DNA of 43,541 nt from an uncultured Phascolarctobacterium sp. (GCF_900753045.1 NZ_CAADXO010000049.1:1-43541); one strand, 5' to 3'. Shown: positions 15,932 through 24,803, counted from the first letter of the stretch. A program made the numbers and translations. The notes: generated by a model from the sequence alone, not told the origin.

Positions 15932-17503
15932 ATGGGAACATATTTAAACGTTGATACAAGTTCTTTTGAGAGCTTGCGAAATACTGAGTATATTGATAAG
16001 TCTATGCTGATTTCCTATTTTAATTCCTGCCTTGATACGACTAATAGGTTACTATGTGTAAGCAGGCCAAGACGTTTTGGTAAAACATCGAGCATTAAAA
16101 TGTTGGCAGCATATTACAATAGGGATATTGACAGTCATGCTTTGTTTAATGATTTATTGATTGCGCAAGACAAGAGTTATGAGATGTATATCAATAAATA
16201 CAATACGATTTTTATTGATATATCAGAATTTATTGTTACAGCAGAAAAAAATGAAAACGTTGTTGATAACATTCAAAAAAAGATTTGTGCCGAGCTTGCT
16301 ACAATTTTCCCGAACGTAACTAATACACAAAAGCTTTTTGATGTACTGAAAGAGATACGCGATATAACTGGAAACAAATTTATTGTGCTTATAGACGAGT
16401 GGGATGCAATTTTTAGAGAACGCTCTTCGGATATTGAATTGCAAAATCAGTATATTGCTATGCTAAGAGGCTTGTTCAAAAGTTCTATTACAGACAGAGT
16501 TATAGCAGGTGCCTATCTTACTGGTATTTTGCCGATAAAAAAGTATGGCACACAGTCTGCTTTGAATAACTTCAACGAATTCACGATGTTAAATCCAGAG
16601 CCGTTAAGCGAATTTATCGGCTTTACTGAGCGCGAAGTTCAAGATTTGTGCTTGAGGCATAATGTAAATTTTTCTGAAATGCAGAGATGGTATGATGGTT
16701 ACGTATTTGGTAATACGCATATTTATAATCCTAAGTCTGTATTGAGTGCATTACAGCGGAAGTTGTTTGAAAGCTATTGGACTGAAACAGAAACTTATTT
16801 GAGCCTGAAAAAGTATATTGATATGAATTTTGATGGGCTTAAAGACAGTATTTTGATAATGGTTAATGGTGGTCGTTGTGAAATAAAGACGCGCACCTTT
16901 CAAAACGATATGCTGAATATAAAAAGCCGAGATGATGTTTTAACTTTGCTTGTGCATCTGGGATATCTTGCGTTTGACAGGATGACAAAGGAAGTGTATA
17001 TTCCTAATGAAGAAATTTTCGAGGAATTTAAAAATGCGTTAGATAGTAAAGCCTGGATTGTTGTGCAAAAAGCGTTGGAAGAATCGGAGCTGCTTTTGCA
17101 AGCAACCTTGACAGGCGATGGTGCTAAAGTTGCTGAGATTATCAGCAGAGAGCATTTGCGCAGTGCATCAGTGATTAAATATAATGATGAAAATGCGTTG
17201 GCAAGCGTTTTGTCAATAGCTTATTATAGTGCTAAAAAGGATTATTATATTTTTCGTGAATTACCTACGGGCAAAGGTTTTGCTGATTTAGTATTTTTGC
17301 CAAGAACTGATATGATGTTGCCTGCGCTAATTGTGGAATTGAAATGGGATAAGTCAGCACCATCTGCGATTAAGCAGATTAAAGATAAGCAATATACTGA
17401 AGCTTTAGCTGATTATGCAGGCAAGGTACTTTTGGTGGGAATCAATTATGATAAGGTGACGAAAGAGCATCAATGTGTAATTGAGCAGTGGAAACGAAAT
17501 TAG
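15932..17503 (+). CDS. AAA-ATPase-like protein with C-terminal PD-(D/E)XK nuclease fold
   Basis: A 523-residue protein of the family combining an AAA-ATPase-like domain (PF09820) with a PD-(D/E)XK domain (PF08011, formerly DUF1703). Seen: a P-loop variant SRPRRFGKTSS with Lys51, a Walker B IVLIDEWDAIF with Asp155, GAYLTGILPIKKYG and WYDGYVFG in the middle, and the nuclease core GFADLVFLP (Asp452) followed by IVELKWD (Glu469-Leu-Lys471). These genes are abundant and often multicopy in gut anaerobes, with no settled function; a mobile or defence role has been suspected. ATG 15932 follows AGGAAGG. It lies between repeat copies B and C, is AT-rich, and ends just before copy C, which supplies its terminator. 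Confidence 0.9.
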   Translation: MGTYLNVDTSSFESLRNTEYIDKSMLISYFNSCLDTTNRLLCVSRPRRFGKTSSIKMLAAYYNRDIDSHALFNDLLIAQDKSYEMYINKYNTIFIDISEFIVTAEKNENVVDNIQKKICAELATIFPNVTNTQKLFDVLKEIRDITGNKFIVLIDEWDAIFRERSSDIELQNQYIAMLRGLFKSSITDRVIAGAYLTGILPIKKYGTQSALNNFNEFTMLNPEPLSEFIGFTEREVQDLCLRHNVNFSEMQRWYDGYVFGNTHIYNPKSVLSALQRKLFESYWTETETYLSLKKYIDMNFDGLKDSILIMVNGGRCEIKTRTFQNDMLNIKSRDDVLTLLVHLGYLAFDRMTKEVYIPNEEIFEEFKNALDSKAWIVVQKALEESELLLQATLTGDGAKVAEIISREHLRSASVIKYNDENALASVLSIAYYSAKKDYYIFRELPTGKGFADLVFLPRTDMMLPALIVELKWDKSAPSAIKQIKDKQYTEALADYAGKVLLVGINYDKVTKEHQCVIEQWKRN

Positions 17504-17511
17504 TTTATTAT

Positions 17512-17567
17512 AATCGCACAAATTACTCCGCAACTGTTTCGGTTGCGGAGTTTTTGTATTGTCTGTG
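17512..17567 (+). repeat. rpsI terminator repeat, copy C
   Basis: 56 bases identical to 13454-13509, including the terminator hairpin and the GTCTGTG that copy B lacks. It closes the accessory region and serves as terminator of the ATPase gene. Confidence 0.95.
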
Positions 17568-17569
17568 TT

Positions 17570-17721
17570 GGTGGGGTTCTATCCGTAAAACACCTTTTGG
17601 GCTGTCATTTTGTTATTGCAATCAAAGCCAGTGAGAATAGCACAGCTTATGATGCTTTAATTTCGGTATTTCAAAGGAATTTACGGTTTATGAATACGAT
17701 TTGCCTCCTCAAACACTATAA
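17570..17721 (+). pseudogene. Possible decayed gene fragment
   Basis: Two protein-like stretches in different frames: VKHLLGCHFVIAIKASENS...AYDA, then after a frame change FGISKEFTVYEYDLPPQTL and stop. Joined they read like the C-terminal end of a frameshifted gene. There is no start or RBS, since the open frame runs back into repeat copy C. The family is not recognised, and chance is not excluded. Confidence 0.25.
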
Positions 17722-17814
17722 TCAGATATTTTGGAATTGTGCTTTACTCTAATGTAAATAAATTTACAGAAAGAAATACTTGTAATTATTTTTGCGCAAA
17801 AATGTATGTTATGC

Positions 17815-17843
17815 TTGTCAAAAACCTATGAAACATATATACT
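17815..17843 (+). promoter_or_regulatory. Promoter of the permease-ggt operon
   Basis: TTGTCA (17815-17820), 17-base spacer, TATACT (17838-17843). The leader is about 55 bases long with no obvious structure. Confidence 0.65.
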
Positions 17844-17904
17844 ATAACAAATCGGTCTATTTTCGGACTGAAATAATATATGTTTTTTTGAAAGGGGTAT
17901 TGTT

Positions 17905-19083
17905 TTGTTTACAAGTATGTTTTTTTATTTATTTGTCTGCCTGTTGCTTTTTGGCATTGGTGACGTTTTAGGCGTTGCGACAAAAGCAAAGGTATCTGCT
18001 GTATTTGTCAGCCTGATGCTTTTCCTGGTTGGTTTTATGACAGGTGTTCTGCCGCCGGATATTATTAAGCTTGCCGGTCTTACCGACATTGGTAAATGGT
18101 CTTTGATTTTCGTAGTATTTAGCATGGGTACCAGCCTGAATATCAAGCAGCTGATTGCTGAATGGCGTACAGTTGCAGTCGCTGTTTTATCCATGATTGT
18201 TTTGATTGTCGGCAGCGTTGTGCTGATTCCCGTAATCGGTTATCAGGAAACTATTGTCAGCATTCCTATTATCAACGGCGGTATCGTTGCTACTCAGATT
18301 ATGACCAGCGCTGCTATGGATAAAGGCTTTGCTATGGCTGCTGCTTTGGGTACTGTTTTATACGCTGTGCAAAAATTCTTTGGTACTCCTGTTGCTTCTT
18401 ACTTTGGCCTGCGTGCGGCTAAGGAAGCATTGGCGGAATTCCGTCGTACCGGTGTCAATCCTTATGCACCGAAGGAAGAGGTGCATGGCGGTGCAGCTCC
18501 TAAAGAAACCTTCTTTGAAAAACACAAAAAATTCTATGGTCCGTTTGCTTCTCTGACTATCGCAGCCCTTTTCAGCTGGCTGGCATTTGTTATCGGTAAA
18601 TATACCGGCCTGAGCGCTACTATCTGGGCTTTGATTTTAGGTGCCGTAATGGGCAGCACTGGTCTTGTGCCGCCGAAAATCCTGGATCATGCAAAATCCT
18701 CCGGTATTTTCAACGTTGGTGTATTTGCGGTAATTATTCCTTCTCTGGCAAAAATTAAAGTCAGTGATTTGCTTGTACTGAGCTTTAATACCATTATGGT
18801 ATTTATCGTAGTATTTGTTGTACTTTTCCTGTTCTTCTACATTCTGCCGCTGTGGAAAAGCCTGGGCAACAGAAACCTGGCTATGGGCGTAGCCGTAATG
18901 CAGCTTTTAGGCTTCCCGGCAACTTATCTGGTAGCAAACGAAATTGCAATTGCTACAGGCGAAACGGAAGAGGAAAGGCAGGTTGTCAACGATGCCATTA
19001 TGCCGAAATATCTTGTAGGCGGTTTTGCTACCGTTACTACCTTCTCGGTAATTACTGCCGGTATTTTAGAGAAATTCCTGTAA
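17905..19083 (+). CDS. Putative sodium/organic anion (GltS-like) permease
   Basis: A 392-residue protein with about 10-11 hydrophobic helices arranged as two halves around a hydrophilic loop (about residues 175-210, FRRTGVNPYAPKEE). Helix-rich segments with Gly/Thr/Ser motifs (IPIINGGIVATQIMTSAA and a second-half PATYLVANEIAIATGE) recall two-fold repeated transporters such as GltS and related carboxylate permeases, but I cannot assign it firmly. The start is TTG 17905: AAGGGG sits seven bases upstream, while the ATG at 17917 is too far away. It is 20 bases upstream of a gamma-glutamyltransferase gene, so a glutamate- or gamma-glutamyl-related substrate is likely. Confidence 0.72.
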   Translation: MFTSMFFYLFVCLLLFGIGDVLGVATKAKVSAVFVSLMLFLVGFMTGVLPPDIIKLAGLTDIGKWSLIFVVFSMGTSLNIKQLIAEWRTVAVAVLSMIVLIVGSVVLIPVIGYQETIVSIPIINGGIVATQIMTSAAMDKGFAMAAALGTVLYAVQKFFGTPVASYFGLRAAKEALAEFRRTGVNPYAPKEEVHGGAAPKETFFEKHKKFYGPFASLTIAALFSWLAFVIGKYTGLSATIWALILGAVMGSTGLVPPKILDHAKSSGIFNVGVFAVIIPSLAKIKVSDLLVLSFNTIMVFIVVFVVLFLFFYILPLWKSLGNRNLAMGVAVMQLLGFPATYLVANEIAIATGETEEERQVVNDAIMPKYLVGGFATVTTFSVITAGILEKFL

Positions 19084-19103
19084 TTTAGTAAAGGAGAATA
19101 GCA

Positions 19104-20711
19104 ATGAAATTTGATGCACAAAATTATCCGTATGCTTCTAAACGTAGTGTTGTTTATGCTAAAAACGGTATGGTATGCGTAGGTAATCCTACCGCTGCTT
19201 CCGCAGGTCTGCAAACCTTGCTTAAAGGCGGTAACGCAATTGATGCCGCTATAACCGTTGCAACCTGTCAGCCTGTAGTTGAGCCTACCGGTAATGGCCT
19301 GGGCAGTGACTGCTTTGCACTTATCTGGTATAAGGGCAAGCTGTATGGTATCAACGGCAGCGGTCCGGCACCGATGGCTGCTTCTATCGCAGCCCTGAAG
19401 GAACGCGGCTTTGATAAAATTCCTCCCTATGGCGTAGAACCGATTAACGTTCCGGGTGCTGTAGGAGCGTGGATGGAGGTTCATAAAAAGTTTGGCAAGC
19501 TGCCTATCAAAACTGTTATGGAACCTTCCATCAACTATGCCGAAAACGGCTATCCTGTTTCTCCGAACATGAGCCGTTTGTGGGAAGAGGCTGACGGCTT
19601 CTATACCAAATATAAAGACAGACCTGAATTCAAAGGCTGGTTTGATACCTTTGAGCCTAACGGTCATTGGCTCCAGCCGGGCGAAGTATTCAAGAATCCC
19701 GATATGGCCAAAAGCCTGCGCCTGATTGCCGAAACCTATGGTGATGCCTTCTATAAAGGTGAGCTGGCAGATAAGATTGACGCTTTTATGCAGGAGCATA
19801 ACGGCTTCCTGCGCAAGAGCGACCTTGAAGCCTACAAGCCGGAATGGGTTGAACCTCTGAGTGTCAACTATCGCGGTTATGATATCTGGGAGCTGCCGCC
19901 TAACGGTCATGGTATTACCGTACTTATGGCGCTGAATATTCTTAAAGGCTATAACTTTACCGAACGCGATACCGTAGAAACCATGCATAAGCAAATCGAA
20001 GCTATGAAGCTGAGCTTTGTTGATACTAAAGAATATGTTGCCGAGCCTTCCTACATGAAGGTTACTGCCGAGCAGCTTTTGAGCGAGCGCTATGCCGCAG
20101 ACCGCCGTGCTCTGATTAATGATAAAGCTCTGGAGCCGGTTGTAGGTGACCCGCGTTACAGCAGCACTGTTTACTTCTGCACTGCTGACGCCGAAGGTAA
20201 TATGGTCAGCATGATTCAGAGCAACTATCGTGGCTTCGGCAGTGGTATCGTTGTACCTGGCACTTCCATTTCCTTTAATGACCGTGCCGAGAACTTCTCC
20301 TTTGATGAAAATCATCCGAATGCTTTGCAGGGTGGCAAGCGGCCGTATCATACCATTATTCCTGCCTTCATGACCAAGGATGGTCAGGCTGTGAGTGCCT
20401 TTGGTATTATGGGTGGCTTTATGCAGCCGCAGGCTCATGTTCAGGTTGCTATGAACATGATTGATTTCGGCCTGAATCCGCAGCAGGCACTGGATGCGCC
20501 GAGATGGCAGTGGATTGGCGGTAAGACCGTAGAAGTGGAACAGGATACTCCTAACCACATTATCCGTCAGCTGCAGCGTATGGGCCATAATGTTGTGGTT
20601 CAGCCTGATCCGTATCATATGGGCCGCGGACAGATTATTATCCGCGATGAGGATGGCGTACTTTGCGGTGCAACCGAAAAACGTACTGACGGTCAGATTG
20701 CCTGCTTCTGA
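19104..20711 (+). CDS. Gamma-glutamyltransferase family protein (YwrD-like)
   Basis: A 535-residue member of the Ntn-hydrolase gamma-glutamyltranspeptidase family. It has the substrate-pocket segment GGNAIDAAITVATCQPVVEPTGNGLGSD in two adjacent pieces and the family's late motif IQSNYRGFGSGIVVPGTSI. The predicted autoprocessing point precedes the nucleophile Thr in YSSTVYFCTADAEGN; many homologues read DTVYF at this position, so the preceding Ser is a small deviation. There is no signal peptide, so unlike enteric Ggt it should be cytoplasmic, as expected for YwrD-like proteins. GGAGAA precedes ATG 19104. It is co-transcribed with the permease upstream, suggesting uptake followed by hydrolysis or transfer of gamma-glutamyl groups. 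Confidence 0.9.
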   Translation: MKFDAQNYPYASKRSVVYAKNGMVCVGNPTAASAGLQTLLKGGNAIDAAITVATCQPVVEPTGNGLGSDCFALIWYKGKLYGINGSGPAPMAASIAALKERGFDKIPPYGVEPINVPGAVGAWMEVHKKFGKLPIKTVMEPSINYAENGYPVSPNMSRLWEEADGFYTKYKDRPEFKGWFDTFEPNGHWLQPGEVFKNPDMAKSLRLIAETYGDAFYKGELADKIDAFMQEHNGFLRKSDLEAYKPEWVEPLSVNYRGYDIWELPPNGHGITVLMALNILKGYNFTERDTVETMHKQIEAMKLSFVDTKEYVAEPSYMKVTAEQLLSERYAADRRALINDKALEPVVGDPRYSSTVYFCTADAEGNMVSMIQSNYRGFGSGIVVPGTSISFNDRAENFSFDENHPNALQGGKRPYHTIIPAFMTKDGQAVSAFGIMGGFMQPQAHVQVAMNMIDFGLNPQQALDAPRWQWIGGKTVEVEQDTPNHIIRQLQRMGHNVVVQPDPYHMGRGQIIIRDEDGVLCGATEKRTDGQIACF

Positions 20712-20739
20712 TTTAACCGCAGCTTAATAAAAAATATTT

Positions 20740-20777
20740 CCCCGGTATTGCGTGCTGATGCAATGCCGGGGATTTTT
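20740..20777 (+). terminator. Terminator of the permease-ggt operon
   Basis: CCCCGGTATTGC / GCAATGCCGGGG 12-bp stem with one G-U pair, followed by ATTTTT. Confidence 0.9.
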
Positions 20778-20935
20778 CAATGTCGAAGAAATATAACGGC
20801 AGCATATCTGTATTAAAAGCATTTGCGCTTTAAATTTTGCAATATATTTGTGAAAAACAAAAATAAAAAAAGGATTTTGGATATACTTGCAAGAATTAAT
20901 AATAGTTACGAAGCTGTGTGAAGGAGTGAAAGCAA

Positions 20936-21313
20936 ATGATAGTAGGCATAGGCTGTGATATTATCGAAATAGAACGTATTGCCCGGGCAATAAAGCGTGA
21001 ATCTTTTATCCGGCGAGTGTTTACTGCTGAGGAAGCTGCCTATTGTCAAAGAAGAGGACAGCAGGCGGCAGCAAGCTTTGCAGCACGCTTTGCGGCTAAA
21101 GAAGCAGTGCTGAAAGCATTGGGAACCGGTCTGCGCGAAGGCTCGCTGCAGGAAATAGCCGTAGACAATGATGTGTTGGGCAAGCCTTTAGTGCAGCTTA
21201 GCGGCCATTTTGCAATGCTGGCAAAACAGCTTGGAGTAAAAAATATACAAATCAGCTTAAGCCATAGCAGAGAACTTGCTACGGCGTATGTGATAATGGA
21301 GGATGGAAAATGA
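20936..21313 (+). CDS. acpS: Holo-[acyl-carrier-protein] synthase
   Basis: A 125-residue AcpS, which transfers 4'-phosphopantetheine from CoA to a serine of acyl carrier protein. The two Mg2+-binding signatures are intact: GIGCDIIEIERI with Asp8, and FAAKEAVLKALGTGL with Glu56. The C-terminal ISLSHSRELATAYVI strand is also typical. GGAGTG precedes ATG 20936. The last four bases overlap the NAD(P)HX repair gene (ATGA), a pairing seen widely in Firmicutes. Confidence 0.97.
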   Translation: MIVGIGCDIIEIERIARAIKRESFIRRVFTAEEAAYCQRRGQQAAASFAARFAAKEAVLKALGTGLREGSLQEIAVDNDVLGKPLVQLSGHFAMLAKQLGVKNIQISLSHSRELATAYVIMEDGK

Positions 21314-22860
21314 AATTAGTAAACGTACAGGAAATGAAACAGCTTGATCAACTGGCGACAGCGGAATATGCTGTACCGGGAATTTTATTGATGGATAATG
21401 CAGCGCAGGCTGTTGCCGATGCTGTTAATGATAGCTTAGAAGAGCTGGATGGCGAAAGCGTAGTTGTGTTTTGCGGTGGCGGCAATAATGGCGGCGATGG
21501 CTTCGGTGCTGCCCGCTGGCTGCAAAATTACGGTGCGAGAGTGCGCGTGTTTGTCGTGGGCAAGGCTCTCGAGGCTGTGACCGGTGATGCTGCGGCAGAG
21601 CTTGCAATGCTGCAAAAAACTGATGCTAAGGTAGAGGCTATTGCAGGCGAGGATGACTGGGTAGTAGCTGAGCTTGCTGCTGCGAAGGCTGATATTTTGG
21701 TTGATGCTTTAGCAGGAACCGGCTTTCATGGCGAGCCGGAGGGCGATTTGCTGCGTGCCTGCAGACTGATGAATGACAGCGAAAAATACATTGTAGCTGT
21801 TGATGTACCGACAGGTGTAAATGCAGACAACGGCGCTGTTGCCGAAAATGCGGTACGTGCGGATAAAACCGTGACGATGGCTTTGTTAAAAACCGGCCTT
21901 TTGCTCTATCCCGGCCGTGAATATTGCGGTGATATTGAGCTGGCAGATATTGGTATGCCTGCAAAAATGGTAGAGGAATGTGCCAGCAAAAAATATCGTC
22001 TGACTGATGATATTGTGCGTGAGCTGCTGCCGCTGCGTAAAGCTGATGCGCATAAGGGCGATGCAGGACGCGCTGTTATCTGTGCCGGCAGCCCCGGCTT
22101 TACCGGTGCCGCTGCTTTGAGCAGCTATGCCGCAGTTAAGGCAGGCGCAGGTCTTGTTGCGCTTTATACTCCGCTCAGCAGCCGTGATGTGCTTGCGGGC
22201 AAGCTTACAGAGGTTATGGTACACGGCCTGCTGGAGCGTATGCCCGGTATCCTTGGCGGCGGCGCAACAGGCGATGTTGTGAAAAATGCTAATGCTGCCG
22301 ATGTACTGGCAATCGGCCCTGGCCTGGGCACAAGTGAAAGTACACAGCAGGTAGTGCGTGATATTCTGCTGCAGGTGCAGTTACCTGTTATTATTGATGC
22401 AGACGCATTAACAGCATTACAGGGACATACAGAAATTCTTACACAGATGCAGGCAGCAAAGGTGCTGACTCCGCATCCGGGTGAAATGGCACGTCTTATC
22501 GGTAAGGAAATCAGCGAAATTAATGCTGACCGCATTAATATTGCTGCACAATATGCTCAGGAATGGAATGCTGTGCTGGTGCTTAAGGGAGCGCCGACCG
22601 TTATTGCCTGCCCGGATGGCAGCGTTTATGTAAACAGCACAGGTTCCAGTGTTTTGGCTACAGGTGGCAGCGGTGATGTGCTGACAGGTATTATTGCCGG
22701 TCTGGCAGCGCAGGAGATTACTCTGCAGGAGGCTGCTGTGTGCGGTGTCTACCTGCACGGAAAGGCTGCGGATATCAGCGGTATTGATATCGGACTGGCA
22801 GCAGGTGAGCTGGCGCAGTTTTTGCCGGAGGCTCGCTGTGAGGTTCTGAAGGGCAATTAA
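21310..22860 (+). CDS. nnr: Bifunctional NAD(P)HX epimerase / ADP- or ATP-dependent NAD(P)HX dehydratase
   Basis: A 516-residue fusion that repairs hydrated NAD(P)H. The N-terminal YjeF_N epimerase domain (about 1-215) has the nucleotide-binding segment GGGNNGGDGFGAARWL and VDVPTGVNADNG. The C-terminal ribokinase-like dehydratase (about 225-510) has HKGDAGRAVICAGSPGFTGA, AIGPGLG, DADAL, TPHPGEMARL and the catalytic GGSGDVLTGIIAGL with its Asp. Both domains are full length, so both activities should be present. It overlaps acpS by four bases and is the last gene of that operon. Confidence 0.96.
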   Translation: MKLVNVQEMKQLDQLATAEYAVPGILLMDNAAQAVADAVNDSLEELDGESVVVFCGGGNNGGDGFGAARWLQNYGARVRVFVVGKALEAVTGDAAAELAMLQKTDAKVEAIAGEDDWVVAELAAAKADILVDALAGTGFHGEPEGDLLRACRLMNDSEKYIVAVDVPTGVNADNGAVAENAVRADKTVTMALLKTGLLLYPGREYCGDIELADIGMPAKMVEECASKKYRLTDDIVRELLPLRKADAHKGDAGRAVICAGSPGFTGAAALSSYAAVKAGAGLVALYTPLSSRDVLAGKLTEVMVHGLLERMPGILGGGATGDVVKNANAADVLAIGPGLGTSESTQQVVRDILLQVQLPVIIDADALTALQGHTEILTQMQAAKVLTPHPGEMARLIGKEISEINADRINIAAQYAQEWNAVLVLKGAPTVIACPDGSVYVNSTGSSVLATGGSGDVLTGIIAGLAAQEITLQEAAVCGVYLHGKAADISGIDIGLAAGELAQFLPEARCEVLKGN

Positions 22861-22879
22861 TGCTTTCATGGTAATTTTG

Positions 22880-22909
22880 TTTACAGACTTCTGTAATTAG
22901 TGTTAAAAT
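22880..22909 (+). promoter_or_regulatory. Promoter of the amidase operon
   Basis: TTTACA (22880-22885), 18-base spacer, TAAAAT (22904-22909), located in the 104-base gap before the amidase start. Confidence 0.5.
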
Positions 22910-22964
22910 AAATTGTTGAAGTAAAATCTTCGGTAAGAGTATGTAAGTTTGCGAGGTGGAACTA

Positions 22965-24242
22965 TTGCGCAAGATTTTCCTGCTGGCGCTGCTGACCTGC
23001 TGTATGCTTTTAGGCGCGGTTGCTCAGGCGGCGCAGATAACAGATGTAAAATGGGGTGTCAATAAAGCAGACGTGCTGCGTATTGTTGTTGATGTAACGG
23101 ATACTGCAGGCTATGCTGTTGATATGGAAGGCGATACGCTGAATCTGACAGTGAATGCTGATAAGGGAGCGCAGGTGCCGCATAGTAAGGCTGTAAAAAG
23201 CTCTTTGGCTGATTCCTTGAAAATAGTGGATAAAGGCAGCTATACGGTGGTGCGTGTACCGCTGAAACAGCGTCTGTTGGAAAAAAGCTATAAAGCCTTT
23301 GTGTTAAAGAAGGATCCTGCAACAGGCCGCCCCTTCCGCGTAGTGCTTGATGTTACGCCACGCCAGACTTCCTACATCGGTTCCGGTGCTGCAACAACCG
23401 TTGTAAGCAACAGACCGGTAGTAAGCAATCGTCCGACAAAGACTAACAGCAGTATAAAGCAAAATACCGTTATTAAAACAAGTACCACAGCGGATAAGAA
23501 AGCGGATAAAAAGAAGAGCAGCAGTAAAAAGAAAACTGATAGCAAGAAGGTTGACAATAAGAAAAACACTGCAGCTGCCAAAACAGAAACAACAGTAAGT
23601 AAACCGGTCAATAAATCCGACGCTGATAAGCTTGCGGTAATCAAAGGAAACGGCAGATTCCGCACCAGCGGCGGCCTTGACGGTAAAATTATTACCTTAG
23701 ATGCAGGCCATGGCGGCAGCGACCCGGGCGCTATCGGCAGTGATGGTACCAAAGAAAAAAATATTACCCTGCCTATTACCAAAATGGTCAAGGAAATTCT
23801 GGAAGAAAAGGGTGCCAAGGTTTATATGACGCGTACTACTGATGTAGATGTATTCGGACCTAATGCCAGTGATGCAGAGGAACTGCAGGCACGTGTAAAC
23901 GTCGGCGAAAAATATAATTCGGATATGTTCGTCAGCCTGCATATCAATTCTTCGGTAAATAAGAATATCGGTGGTTTTTCTACATACTACTATCCGAAAA
24001 CCGATAATGATCTGCGCTTAGCCAAGAATATCCAAAATAAGCTGGCAGCTAATTTCGGTGTAGATGATTTGGGTGTACGCCAGGCAAACTTTTATGTTAT
24101 CAAGCGTATCAGCATGCCGGCAGTTTTGGTAGAAATGTGCTTCATCAGCAATGAAAAGGAGCTGACCTTGATGAAGGGACAATGGTTCCAAAAGAAAACG
24201 GCTCGTCTGATTGCTGAAGGCATTGAAAAATATTTTGCATAA
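22965..24242 (+). CDS. N-acetylmuramoyl-L-alanine amidase with AMIN domain (AmiC-like)
   Basis: A 425-residue exported enzyme that cuts the amide bond between muramic acid and the stem peptide. Order: signal peptide (KIFLLALLTCCMLLG, cleavage after AQA), AMIN domain (about 25-125) for septal or peptidoglycan targeting, a Lys/Ser/Thr-rich flexible linker (about 145-220), and an Amidase_3 domain. Zn2+ ligands are in LDAGHGG (His249) and the SLHINSS histidine; the catalytic Glu is in VLVEMCFISN. TTG 22965 is preferred to GTG 22956 because AGGTGG lies five bases upstream of the TTG, and it starts a clean signal peptide. It is followed after 16 bases by a GerMN lipoprotein, probably in the same operon. 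Confidence 0.93.
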   Translation: MRKIFLLALLTCCMLLGAVAQAAQITDVKWGVNKADVLRIVVDVTDTAGYAVDMEGDTLNLTVNADKGAQVPHSKAVKSSLADSLKIVDKGSYTVVRVPLKQRLLEKSYKAFVLKKDPATGRPFRVVLDVTPRQTSYIGSGAATTVVSNRPVVSNRPTKTNSSIKQNTVIKTSTTADKKADKKKSSSKKKTDSKKVDNKKNTAAAKTETTVSKPVNKSDADKLAVIKGNGRFRTSGGLDGKIITLDAGHGGSDPGAIGSDGTKEKNITLPITKMVKEILEEKGAKVYMTRTTDVDVFGPNASDAEELQARVNVGEKYNSDMFVSLHINSSVNKNIGGFSTYYYPKTDNDLRLAKNIQNKLAANFGVDDLGVRQANFYVIKRISMPAVLVEMCFISNEKELTLMKGQWFQKKTARLIAEGIEKYFA

Positions 24243-24258
24243 TACGGAGGCGGCAAGA

Positions 24259-24795
24259 ATGAGAAAGCTTATTTTATTGATGCTGCTTTTGTGTGCAGTA
24301 ATAGCAAGCGGCTGCAGTGAAACTGTACCGCCGAAAGAGGATGCCAAGAATGCGGCAACAGCTGTAGTGCAGGAAAAAAAGGATATCAGCTTTATTGTTT
24401 ATCGTGCTGCTTCCGATGGCAGCGAAAAGCTGCTGCCGGAAAAAATTACGATGAAGGATAATGGCAAAAGTCTGCCGGAAAATGCTTTGATTGCTTTGGT
24501 GACTACTAAGCCGCAGGATGCCAAAATGGATGATGTTGTACCTATAGGCACCAAGGTGCGCAGTTTGAAAATCGAGCAGGACGGCACTGCCTATGCTGAT
24601 TTTACGCGGGAGCTGGCAAAGAAGGGACAGGGCTCCTATGGAGAAATGATGCTTTGCTATGCTATTACCAATACTCTGACAGAGTTTCCGGAAATTAAGC
24701 GGGTGCAGATTCTGATAGAGGGCAAAAAGGTTATTACCTTGAGTGGTCATATGGATATTGAGGATCCGCTGACGCGTAATACGACTTTATTGTAA
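24259..24795 (+). CDS. GerMN domain lipoprotein
   Basis: A 178-residue lipoprotein: signal peptide with a lipobox IASGC (Cys at about residue 19), a short polar spacer, then a GerMN domain (PF10646) with GTKVRSLKIEQDGTAYADF and a YAITNTLTEFPEIKRVQILIEG core. GerM-type domains occur in sporulation and cell-envelope proteins and are often encoded beside cell-wall amidases, as here. ATG 24259 follows GGAGGCGG; upstream in-frame starts fall inside the amidase gene. In a Gram-negative-type envelope it may link amidase activity to the membrane, which is inference. Confidence 0.88.
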   Translation: MRKLILLMLLLCAVIASGCSETVPPKEDAKNAATAVVQEKKDISFIVYRAASDGSEKLLPEKITMKDNGKSLPENALIALVTTKPQDAKMDDVVPIGTKVRSLKIEQDGTAYADFTRELAKKGQGSYGEMMLCYAITNTLTEFPEIKRVQILIEGKKVITLSGHMDIEDPLTRNTTLL

Positions 24796-24803
24796 AAACA
24801 AAG

